Origin: CAZMUN01 sp964569815
GTDB lineage: Archaea > Iainarchaeota > Iainarchaeia > Iainarchaeales > GCA-2688035
Assembly: GCA_964569815.1 (NCBI GenBank)
Contig: CAZMUN010000019.1
Location: 1-24,309, forward strand
Length of the DNA stretch: 24,309 nucleotides
Direction of reading: 5' to 3'
Translations under genes and position numbers: made by a program
The notes under the pieces: generated by a model
The model's database searches: none
Told to the model about the DNA's origin: nothing
Seen by the model: only the letters and a program-made list of their open reading frames with translations
In this document: piece after piece, positions 12,385-19,586 of the stretch
Position numbering within the stretch: the stretch's first letter is position 1
Layout of the letters: every line of letters starts with the position of its first letter

Positions 12385-12414
12385 CATTTTCAACGGTTTC
12401 AAAAAACACTATTA

Positions 12415-13485
12415 ATGGTTTCAGCCGCATTCAGTGCAGGTGATTGCTTGAAAAAAGAGGCCAGTTTCACAGTAAAAGGAATGCACTGCAAAAGCTGTGC
12501 AAACCTTATCAAAAATGGATTGACTGAATTAAAAGGAGTAAAAAAAGCAGAGGTTAGCCTTGCTGAAGAGACCTCGACTGTCGTCTTTGACAGTGACAAA
12601 GTATCCCTGAAAACAATTAAAGAAGAGGTAAAGAAGCTTGGCTACTCTGCTGTCAAGCCTGCTTTACCTAACGGCAACCCTGGTTCCTCTGCCAGCAATC
12701 CGTCCTCAAAAAAAGTTTCCCTTTTGAAAGGGCTCACATACGGCCTTGTTCCACACATCGGATGCATTGGATTCATTGCAGCTTCCGTCCTAGGAGCAAC
12801 GATTGCAGTAGAATTCTTTAAACCCCTTTTAATGAACCCCTGGTTCTTTCACATCCTGGTTATACTTTCAATCGGCTTTGCAACCCTTTCCTCTGTTTTC
12901 TACCTCAAAAAAAACGGCCTTCTCTCCATACCCGGCCTTAAAAGAAAGAAAAAGTACTTGGGGACAATGTATGGAAGCACTGTCGGAATAAACCTAGTTC
13001 TGTTTCTAGCAGTTTTTCCAATGCTTGCAAACCTCGACACAGGCTCTTTTGCTCACAACCCTACAGGCGCAGTGTCCCTGGGCAGCCAGAATCCTAAACC
13101 ATTAGCAGACTCCCTAATAAGGCTTAATGTGAGTATTCCCTGCCCAGGGCACGCACCCCTCATTTCAGGCGAACTAAAAAAAATAGAGGGCGTTACAGGA
13201 GTCAAATACAAGTTTCCAAACAGGTTTGACGTGGCCTTCAACTCAGACCAAGCCTCAAAACAAGAAATCCTGGGGCTTGAAGTATTCCAAGTATACCCTG
13301 CAGAACTGGCAAGCGAATCGCTAAACGAAAGCCCAACGCTGCCTGATACAGAGACTGAAACAGCTTCATTTGAAGAACTACAAGAAGCAGAACCTTTGCC
13401 CCAAACAAGCCCCGCAAGCTATGCATGCAGTGGAAGCTGCAGCGGAAGCTGTGGCGGCGGATGCAGTGTCTGCTCTTCAAGATAA
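12415..13485 (+). CDS. HMA-domain membrane protein with Cys-rich tail (putative copper/metal handling)
   Basis: 356 residues. A heavy-metal-associated domain occupies about 15-80, with GMHCKSC (Cys25, Cys28). About three or four membrane spans follow at 103-210 (GLVPHIGCIGFIAASVLGAT; FHILVILSIGFATLSSVFYL; VGINLVLFLAVFPMLANL), recalling MerT-like mercury/metal transporters. A second, degenerate HMA-like domain at about 233-300 has CPGHAPL in place of CxxC. The last 20 residues hold five Cys at 338, 342, 346, 350 and 353. The layout suggests metal hand-over across the membrane, with copper inferred from the neighbouring copA. The ATG lies just after the predicted transcription start; an in-frame TTG at 12448 with GGTGA upstream is an alternative start. 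Confidence 0.8.
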   Translation: MVSAAFSAGDCLKKEASFTVKGMHCKSCANLIKNGLTELKGVKKAEVSLAEETSTVVFDSDKVSLKTIKEEVKKLGYSAVKPALPNGNPGSSASNPSSKKVSLLKGLTYGLVPHIGCIGFIAASVLGATIAVEFFKPLLMNPWFFHILVILSIGFATLSSVFYLKKNGLLSIPGLKRKKKYLGTMYGSTVGINLVLFLAVFPMLANLDTGSFAHNPTGAVSLGSQNPKPLADSLIRLNVSIPCPGHAPLISGELKKIEGVTGVKYKFPNRFDVAFNSDQASKQEILGLEVFQVYPAELASESLNESPTLPDTETETASFEELQEAEPLPQTSPASYACSGSCSGSCGGGCSVCSSR

Positions 13486-13511
13486 AAAAAAACCAGGGAG
13501 GAAAACCAAAA

Positions 13512-14339
13512 ATGGAACTTGTGTTAAAAATGGAAAAAGTTCAGATAGTGCTGGTTTTGGTATTAATAACAATGGCCTTAACCGCAGTGAACACATACTC
13601 GCTTCTGGCCCTCGGGCAACAGCTGCCCAGCATGCAGCAACCAAGTGCACTCGCCGGGCTGCCAGAAGCCAACAACAGCGAATTGCAGGAATCTGGCCCC
13701 GGCCTAAAGGAAGCAGACCCTCAGCCCAGTCCAAAGCTTGAACCAAAGCAGCCTGCACAGCCCACTGGCCTTGCAGACGATGACGCATTCATTGGGCCAA
13801 AAGACGCCAAGGTAACCGTTGTAGAATTCTCGGACTATGAATGCCCTTACTGTGGAGCAGCAGCAGGAACACACAAACAGCTTATCTCACAGTTCAAAAG
13901 CCGTGACCCAAGCTGGAAACCAGCTGTTCCAAAACTTAAAGAGCTTGCAGAACAAGGCGTTATAAAATTCGTTTACCGCGATTTTCCACTGAGCTTTCAT
14001 CAGAACGCCCAAAAGGCTGCAGAGGTCGCGGAATGCGCTGGAGAACAAGAAAAGTTTTGGGAAATGCATGACAAAATATTCGAAAACCAGGATTCAATCG
14101 ATGCAGCAAGCCTTAAACAGTATGCAAAAGACATTGGCCTCAATTCAACAGAATTTGACCAATGCCTGGATTCAGGGGAAATGGAAGAAGAAGTGAAAAA
14201 AGACCTTGCAGACGGACAAAAACTTGGCATCAGGGGAACGCCGGCCTTTTTCGTAAACGGAACCCTGATTTCAGGGGCACAGCCATTTTCAGTTCTTGAG
14301 CAGGCAATCGAGGCAGAGCTGGCAAAAGGGGGAAGCTGA
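13512..14339 (+). CDS. DsbA-like thiol-disulfide oxidoreductase, membrane-anchored
   Basis: 275 residues. An N-terminal span at about 10-35 (VQIVLVLVLITMALTAV) exports or anchors it, a Pro-rich linker runs to about 85, and the thioredoxin-fold DsbA domain covers about 92-272. The active site is C111-P-Y-C114 (FSDYECPYCG), the helical insert contains FVYRDFPLSFH, and the cis-Pro loop is GTPAFFVNG (Pro244). An insert of about 20 residues follows the active-site helix (QFKSRDPSWKPAVPKLKELA). It probably forms or exchanges disulfides in the Cys-rich secreted products of this operon, by inference. GGGAGG at 13496-13501 sets the ATG; upstream in-frame codons overlap the previous gene. Confidence 0.87.
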   Translation: MELVLKMEKVQIVLVLVLITMALTAVNTYSLLALGQQLPSMQQPSALAGLPEANNSELQESGPGLKEADPQPSPKLEPKQPAQPTGLADDDAFIGPKDAKVTVVEFSDYECPYCGAAAGTHKQLISQFKSRDPSWKPAVPKLKELAEQGVIKFVYRDFPLSFHQNAQKAAEVAECAGEQEKFWEMHDKIFENQDSIDAASLKQYAKDIGLNSTEFDQCLDSGEMEEEVKKDLADGQKLGIRGTPAFFVNGTLISGAQPFSVLEQAIEAELAKGGS

Positions 14340-14795
14340 ATGAAACTAATTCTGGCAATCGCCTTGCTTGGACTGCTTGCCTTCTCAGGCTGCCTCAGCC
14401 AAGAAAGCAACTCAACAGGGCTTGCTTCCGCAATCCCCAAACAAAACAACCAGGTTTCGATTCCAATAGAAAAACTCGGCTCTGAAGCCAAATTTTTCGA
14501 ATACGAAACAGGCGAAACCATTGTAAGGTTTTTTGCAGTAAAGGCAAGCGATGGAACCATAAAAACAGCCTTTGATGCATGCGACGTATGCAACTATGCG
14601 AAAAAGGGCTACATGCAGGAAGGAGACTCAATGGTTTGCAACAACTGCGGAAACCGCTATCCAATCAACGGGCTTGGAACCAAAAACAGGAACCCCGGGG
14701 GCTGTTGGCCAAGCTACCTTCCAAGCCAGGTTTCGGGAAACAGCCTGCTTATAAAAAAAGCAGACCTTGAAAAGGGAAAGGCGATGTTTTCATGA
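14340..14795 (+). CDS. Lipoprotein with DUF2318-like metal-binding domain
   Basis: 151 residues. A signal peptide ends in a lipobox-like FSGC with Cys18 as the likely lipid-modified residue. The mature part resembles DUF2318, a small domain annotated as an Fe-S or metal-binding membrane-associated protein and found near iron/copper transporters. Cys81 and Cys84 sit in AFDACDVC, Cys100 and Cys103 in GDSMVCNNCGNRYPING, and Cys122 in GGCWP, the characteristic spacing. It presumably binds metal at the outer face of the membrane. The ATG directly abuts the dsbA-like stop (TGAATG) with GGGGG just upstream, and its end overlaps the next gene by 4 nt, so translation is coupled. Confidence 0.8.
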   Translation: MKLILAIALLGLLAFSGCLSQESNSTGLASAIPKQNNQVSIPIEKLGSEAKFFEYETGETIVRFFAVKASDGTIKTAFDACDVCNYAKKGYMQEGDSMVCNNCGNRYPINGLGTKNRNPGGCWPSYLPSQVSGNSLLIKKADLEKGKAMFS

Positions 14796-15151
14796 AATGG
14801 AAGCTTGCCCTTTCCGCAATCATTGCCTTGGGCCTCATAGCCCTGTTTTCAGGGCCTGCTCTTGCAGGCCTTTTTACGCTGCAAAAACCAGGCTTTCAGC
14901 AACAAAGACAGGTTCTTTTAAATCAACTTTCCGAATCAATAAATACCGCAAGGCTTGAAGGAAAATACAACTGCTGCATTGAACCCCCTTGCACAATGTG
15001 CTACCTTGGAAACTGGGTCTGGGAAGACGGAACCTGCAGGTGCGATCAGGCTATCGCATCAGGGGAATTTGAAAAAGTTTGCCCGCAGTGCAGCAAGGGC
15101 CTTGAAGAAGGGCGATGCCTTGCAGCATCAGAACAAGAATGCATTGATTAG
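14792..15151 (+). CDS. Secreted ten-cysteine protein
   Basis: 119 residues. A signal peptide (LALSAIIALGLIALFSGPALA) is likely cleaved near residue 25. The mature protein is about 94 residues with ten Cys at 61, 62, 67, 70, 82, 84, 97, 100, 109 and 117, arranged as CCIEPPCTMC, TCRCD and VCPQC. The mix of CC, CxxC and CxC is typical of either metal chelation or multiple disulfides. I have no family name for it. Its place between a DsbA-like enzyme and a copper ATPase suggests an extracytoplasmic metal carrier or a disulfide-rich client. It overlaps the lipoprotein gene by 4 nt (ATGA), and its stop TAG lies inside the ribosome-binding region of copA. Confidence 0.8.
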   Translation: MKWKLALSAIIALGLIALFSGPALAGLFTLQKPGFQQQRQVLLNQLSESINTARLEGKYNCCIEPPCTMCYLGNWVWEDGTCRCDQAIASGEFEKVCPQCSKGLEEGRCLAASEQECID

Positions 15152-15163
15152 GTGAAACAAAAA

Positions 15164-17392
15164 GTGACAAAATCCGAGTTAAGAATAGGAGACATGCACT
15201 GCGCAAGCTGTGCCCTAACCCTAGAAAAAGCTTTGGGAAAAGTTTCCGGAGTGGAAAAAGCAAACGTAAACTTTGCAACCGAAACCGCGACCATAAGCTT
15301 TGACCCAAAAAAGGCCGATGAAGAAAAACTCAAAGAAACCATTGGAAAAGCAGGCTATACAGTGGTAAAAGATGAAGCGGAACCAGCCAAGCAAACAAGG
15401 TCCTTCAAGCGAAAAACCATTGTAGCATTTCTTTTGAGTTCGCCTTTAATGGCTCTAATGGTGCTTCCAGCAATGGGATTTACCCTGCCGCCAATCATCG
15501 CACAAAACATGGCTATAATCCAACTAATTCTTGCAACCCCTGTTCTGTTTATAGGCCGCGATTTTTTCATCAACGGCTTCAAGGCCCTGATTGCATTAAA
15601 CCCAAACATGGACAGCCTTGTAGGGCTTGGCGTAGGCTCGGCATATGCTTACAGCCTTGCAGCAACCATTGCAATCCTCCTTGGCTCAACGGCCTTCAAT
15701 TCCATGGACCTTTATTATGAAGTGGTGGCTTTCCTGATTTCATTCATTCTGTTGGGAAAGTACTTTGAATCCCTTGCAAAAGGACGCACCTCCGAAGCAA
15801 TCAGAAAGCTTTTAGGGCTGCAGCCAAAAACAGCGATCGTGGAAAGAAACGGAAAAGAAACAGAGATTCCAATAAGCCAGGTAAAAGTAGGCGACACAAT
15901 AGTGGTAAAACCAGGCCAAAAGATTCCTGTAGACGGCAAAGTGGTTTCAGGCTACAGCTCTGTAGATGAAAGCATGATAACAGGAGAAAGCATTCCTGCA
16001 GAAAAAAACCCAAACGACAAAGTTGTAGGAGCAACAATAAACAAAACAGGGTCCTTCAAATTCAAGGCAGAAAAAGTGGGCAAAGACACGGTTTTGTCAC
16101 AAATAGTCAAACTCGTGAAAGATGCCCAGGCAAGCAAGGCCCCAATCCAAGAGCTCGCTGACAAAATAAGCAACTACTTTGTTCCAACAGTAATGGTCCT
16201 TGCAATAGTTTCAGCGCTTTTCTGGTTCTTTATTGGCTCCACACTGTTTTCAGTCGCAAGCCCCTTCCTTTTTTCGCTTACAATATTCATCACAGTCCTA
16301 ATAATAGCCTGCCCCTGTGCCTTAGGGCTCGCAACCCCAACAGCAGTCATGGTTGGAACAGGCAAAGGAGCAGAAAACGGAATACTGATAAAAAGCGCGG
16401 CAGCGCTTCAAAAAGCACACGAAATAAATGCAGTTGTCTTCGATAAAACAGGAACTCTTACAAAAGGCAAGCCTGAAGTGACAAATGTAATTGCGGCAAA
16501 CAATGCCAAAGAAAACGATGTCCTAAAACATGCTGCAACAGCGGAAAAAAACTCAGAACACCCTCTAGGCGAAGCTATTATAAGAGAAGCAAAAAGAAGA
16601 AAAATTTCTTTTCCAAAACCATCCTCTTTCAACTCCATAACAGGCCAAGGCGTTGAAGCAAAATCCGCCCAAAAAACCATTCTTCTCGGAAACCAAGCCC
16701 TAATGCAGCAAAAAAAAATCCAAGCCAAAGGCCTTGAAAAGCACCTTATTAAGCTTGAAAGTGAAGGAAAAACAGTAACGCTGGTGGCATTGGACGCAAA
16801 AATTGTGGGCTTGATAGCGGTTGCAGACACTCTTAAGGAAAACTCCAAAAAAGCGGTTCAGGCCCTGCACAAAATGGACAAAGAGGTTGCAATGATCACA
16901 GGTGACAACAAGCGTACGGCAGAAGCAATAGCAAAACAGCTGGGCATAAGTCTTGTTTTGGCCGAAGTAATGCCAAAAGACAAAGCAGCTGAGGTCAAAA
17001 AACTCCAAGCTCAAAACAAAAAAGTTGCAATGGTGGGAGACGGTATAAATGATGCTCCAGCCCTGGCGCAATCAGATTTAGGAATCGCAATCGGTTCAGG
17101 AACAGACATTGCCATAGAAACAGGTGACATAGTCCTAATGAAAGACGACCTGCGGGACGTGGTGGTAGCAATAGAATTAAGCAACTACTCAATGAAAAAA
17201 ATAAAGCAGAATTTCTTCTGGGCCTTTGTTTACAACGTAATAGGGCTCCCAATAGCAGCAGGCGCCCTTTACCCTTTCACCGGCTGGCTTCTAAGCCCGG
17301 TTATTGCTGGAACGGCAATGGCCTTTAGCTCGGTTTCCGTGGTATCAAATTCGCTTTTGATGAAAAGATTCAAACCAAAAATAAAAAAATAG
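15164..17392 (+). CDS. copA: Copper-exporting P1B-type ATPase
   Basis: About 742 residues. CopA pumps Cu+ out of the cytoplasm at the cost of ATP. In order, numbered from an alternative GTG at 15152: HMA domain with GDMHCASC (Cys17, Cys20); membrane helices; actuator domain with TGES; the ion-binding CPC at 387-389 (IIACPCALGLATPTA); the phosphorylation site Asp431 in DKTGTLT; SEHPLGEA of the nucleotide-binding domain; GDGINDAPAL; and late helices with the YN and SS pairs (FWAFVYNVIGLP, FSSVSVVSNS) that define the Cu+ subclass P1B-1. I favour GTG at 15164, because GGTGA at 15151-15155 lies 8 nt upstream; GTG at 15152 has no such site. Confidence 0.95.
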   Translation: MTKSELRIGDMHCASCALTLEKALGKVSGVEKANVNFATETATISFDPKKADEEKLKETIGKAGYTVVKDEAEPAKQTRSFKRKTIVAFLLSSPLMALMVLPAMGFTLPPIIAQNMAIIQLILATPVLFIGRDFFINGFKALIALNPNMDSLVGLGVGSAYAYSLAATIAILLGSTAFNSMDLYYEVVAFLISFILLGKYFESLAKGRTSEAIRKLLGLQPKTAIVERNGKETEIPISQVKVGDTIVVKPGQKIPVDGKVVSGYSSVDESMITGESIPAEKNPNDKVVGATINKTGSFKFKAEKVGKDTVLSQIVKLVKDAQASKAPIQELADKISNYFVPTVMVLAIVSALFWFFIGSTLFSVASPFLFSLTIFITVLIIACPCALGLATPTAVMVGTGKGAENGILIKSAAALQKAHEINAVVFDKTGTLTKGKPEVTNVIAANNAKENDVLKHAATAEKNSEHPLGEAIIREAKRRKISFPKPSSFNSITGQGVEAKSAQKTILLGNQALMQQKKIQAKGLEKHLIKLESEGKTVTLVALDAKIVGLIAVADTLKENSKKAVQALHKMDKEVAMITGDNKRTAEAIAKQLGISLVLAEVMPKDKAAEVKKLQAQNKKVAMVGDGINDAPALAQSDLGIAIGSGTDIAIETGDIVLMKDDLRDVVVAIELSNYSMKKIKQNFFWAFVYNVIGLPIAAGALYPFTGWLLSPVIAGTAMAFSSVSVVSNSLLMKRFKPKIKK

Positions 17393-17404
17393 GGCTTGAC
17401 AAAA

Positions 17405-17782
17405 ATGGAAAAAGCAAAACATGCAGCATATGCCATTGTGCTCCTGCTTATAGCAGGCATTACCCTTATTTCATACCTCGTTTACCTGGAAGGGCAAAAG
17501 CCAGGCGATTTCGACCAATTTGCAGAATGCCTTTCAGACAAAGGCCTTTTAATGGCAGGCACAGACTGGTGCAGTGCCTGCAAAAACCAAAAAGACCTCT
17601 TTGGAACATCTTTCAGACTTATAAACTACAAAAACTGCGACCTTGAAAAAACCTGGTGCAGCCAAAACAACGTTGAAGCATATCCTACATGGGTTGGCAC
17701 AACCGGAATGCGTTTCACAGGCGTAAAAAGCTTCCAGCAGCTTTCCCAAATCTCAGGATGCAGCCTTGAAACCGAAGCCTAG
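17405..17782 (+). CDS. Membrane-anchored thioredoxin-like protein
   Basis: 125 residues from the ATG; a TTG three codons earlier is in frame. One membrane span at about 9-28 (YAIVLLLIAGITLISYLVYL) anchors a short thioredoxin-like domain with the active site W55-C56-S-A-C59 (TDWCSACKNQKDLFG). More Cys follow in NYKNCDLEKTWCSQNN, and EAYPTWVGTTGMRFTGVKSF carries the cis-Pro. This closely resembles the thioredoxin partner domain fused to bacterial and archaeal VKOR proteins, but no VKOR transmembrane part is present here. It begins 12 nt after copA and is likely the last gene of the operon, perhaps keeping extracytoplasmic thiols or the DsbA-like protein in the right redox state. Confidence 0.82.
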   Translation: MEKAKHAAYAIVLLLIAGITLISYLVYLEGQKPGDFDQFAECLSDKGLLMAGTDWCSACKNQKDLFGTSFRLINYKNCDLEKTWCSQNNVEAYPTWVGTTGMRFTGVKSFQQLSQISGCSLETEA

Positions 17783-17790
17783 CTAAAGGG

Positions 17791-17835
17791 CCTTTGCAGG
17801 CTCTAGGTCAAAAACCGAATGCCGCATTCCAAAGG
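17791..17835 (+). other. Nested stem-loop between the copper operon and the HAD-YvcK gene
   Basis: CCTTTG (17791-17796) pairs with CAAAGG (17830-17835), enclosing GAATG-CCG-CATTC (17817-17829). It could serve 3'-end processing or termination of the copper operon. The next TATA box starts at its right edge. The stem is short with a large asymmetric internal loop, so support is weak. Confidence 0.25.
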
Positions 17836-17844
17836 TTTAAATTT
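17836..17844 (+). promoter_or_regulatory. TATA box of the HAD-YvcK gene
   Basis: TTTAAATTT lies about 43 nt before the ATG at 17883, giving a predicted leader of 12-18 nt that contains a GTGGGG ribosome-binding candidate. Confidence 0.45.
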
Positions 17845-17882
17845 GGTTTTTGCATTCAATATCAGGGTTGTGGGGCAATAAA

Positions 17883-19586
17883 ATGGCTAAAGTGAAAGCA
17901 ATTTTCTTTGACTTGGATGACACGCTTTTCGACTGCTCTGGCTCGCTGGTTGAAAACGCAAGAAAGCGTGCCGCAAAAGCAATGGTTGAATCAGGCCTGC
18001 CTGTGTCAGAAAAAGTAGCCTACAAAATGCAGGTCCGCTTCTTCAAAAAGCTTGGCCCCCTGGAAGACATTTTTGACAGAATGTGCGACAGCCTTGGCTG
18101 CACCAAAGACGAGCGGAGAAAAATCGTGAAAGCAGGCTTCAAAGCCTACAACTCTGATGAAGTGGAAAACATAAACTGCTTTCCAGATGTAAAGCCAACG
18201 CTTTCAAAGCTTAGAAAAAAAGGCATAAAGCTTGTCCTGATAACGAGCGGCATATACGAAAGGCAAAACAAAAAAATCAAAATCTTGGGCCTTGACAAGG
18301 AATTCGACTTAATTCTAATACACGACTTTGAAAAGGACATAAGCAAGTTCAAAAAATTCAAGCTGGCAATGAAAAGGCTCAAGCTAAAGCCAAGAAACAC
18401 CTTGGTTGTGGGAGACAAGCTTACAAGCGAAATAAGAATGGGAAACAGGCTTGGCATGACAACAATACGCGTTTTAAGAGGCCGCTTTTCAAAAATGAAG
18501 CCAAGAAACGACTTGGAAGAGCCAGACTACTCCATCTGGAAAATTTCTGAAGTGCCCAAGCTTTTGAAAAAAGCCAGCAACGGAAAAATAAAGGAAGCCT
18601 CGCTCAAGGTTGTGGCAATCGGCGGGGGAACAGGCCTTCCAGGGGTTCTGGAAGGGCTAAAAGACTACACAAAAAACCTTACTGCTATTGTTACAGTAAC
18701 GGATTCCGGGCGAAGCACAGGCAAGCTCAGAAAAGAATTCGGGATTCCTGCTGTCGGCGACCTGCGAAACTGCCTGATTGCCTTAAGCGAGTCAGAAAAG
18801 CTAATGCTGGACTTATTCAACCACCGCTTCAAGGGAAAAATGCTTGAAGACATGAGCTTCGGAAACCTTTTGATTGTCGCCCTAACCAGGACAACAGGAA
18901 GCTTCAAAAAGGCAGTGGCAGAGGCAAGCAAAATTCTTGCAATAAAGGGCCGCGTTCTTCCCTCAACCCTGGAAAACGTGCACGTATGCGCGGAACTTAC
19001 CGACGGAACTCTTTTCACCAACGAGGATGCAATAATCCAAAGAAATGTCGCGCCAGAAAAGCTTGCTGAAAGGGCTCCGATAAAAAGGGTTTTTCTCAAA
19101 CCAAGTGATGCAAAAATTTTGCCGGAAGCAAAAAAAGCCATCCTTGAAGCAGACCTCATTGTCTTAGGGCCAGGAAGCCTTTTCACCTCAGTCATAACAA
19201 ACCTTTTGGTAAAAGGAATGCCCAAAGCCATAAAGAAAACCAAGGCAAAAAAGGTCTACATTGCAAACGTGATGACCCAAGTAAACCAAACACATCACTT
19301 CAAGCTCTCAGGCCATGTAAAGGCCATTGAAAAGTATTTGGGCAAGGGCGTTCTGGACTACGTGGTGTTCAACGACAAAAAGCCAAGCAAAAAAATACTC
19401 AGCCAGTACAAATCAGAGCAAAGCTTTTTCGTGGAAAACGACTTGAAGAAAAAAGCCAAGCCAGCGCCTGTCGGTGCCAACATAGTTGAAAAGGTTCCAA
19501 AGCCCAAGAAAAAAGCAACCAAACAACAGCTTTTAAGGCATGACTCGGAAAAGCTTGCAAAGATCCTGGTTTCACTTGCGCCCTAA
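17883..19586 (+). CDS. Fusion of HAD-family hydrolase and YvcK/CofD-like protein
   Basis: 567 residues from the ATG at 17883. Residues about 1-230 form a haloacid dehalogenase hydrolase: motif I D10-L-D12-D-T14 (FFDLDDTLF), motif II LVLITSG, and motif III/IV VVGDKLTSEIRMGNRLGM, so probably a phosphatase of small phosphorylated metabolites. Residues about 242-567 match the YvcK/GlmR branch of the CofD fold: GGGTGLPGVLEGLK (Gly247 on), TVTDSGRSTGKLRKEFGI, GDLRNCLIALS, SFGNLLIVAL, GRVLPSTLENV, DLIVLGPGSLFTS and VYIANVMTQ. Bacterial YvcK binds UDP-sugars and controls gluconeogenic growth and envelope synthesis; the archaeal role is not known. It overlaps the convergent ATPase gene by 15 nt. Confidence 0.85.
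   Translation: MAKVKAIFFDLDDTLFDCSGSLVENARKRAAKAMVESGLPVSEKVAYKMQVRFFKKLGPLEDIFDRMCDSLGCTKDERRKIVKAGFKAYNSDEVENINCFPDVKPTLSKLRKKGIKLVLITSGIYERQNKKIKILGLDKEFDLILIHDFEKDISKFKKFKLAMKRLKLKPRNTLVVGDKLTSEIRMGNRLGMTTIRVLRGRFSKMKPRNDLEEPDYSIWKISEVPKLLKKASNGKIKEASLKVVAIGGGTGLPGVLEGLKDYTKNLTAIVTVTDSGRSTGKLRKEFGIPAVGDLRNCLIALSESEKLMLDLFNHRFKGKMLEDMSFGNLLIVALTRTTGSFKKAVAEASKILAIKGRVLPSTLENVHVCAELTDGTLFTNEDAIIQRNVAPEKLAERAPIKRVFLKPSDAKILPEAKKAILEADLIVLGPGSLFTSVITNLLVKGMPKAIKKTKAKKVYIANVMTQVNQTHHFKLSGHVKAIEKYLGKGVLDYVVFNDKKPSKKILSQYKSEQSFFVENDLKKKAKPAPVGANIVEKVPKPKKKATKQQLLRHDSEKLAKILVSLAP

Noticed and set aside
11843..12430. Longer N-terminus (26 extra residues) for the membrane-bound regulator
   Set aside because: It would overlap the start of the divergent gene and place the only TATA box inside the coding region; the ATG at 12352 leads directly into the first membrane span.
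18600..19586. CofD (coenzyme F420 biosynthesis) as the identity of the C-terminal domain of the fusion
   Set aside because: The motifs follow the YvcK branch, and no other F420 biosynthesis genes are nearby.
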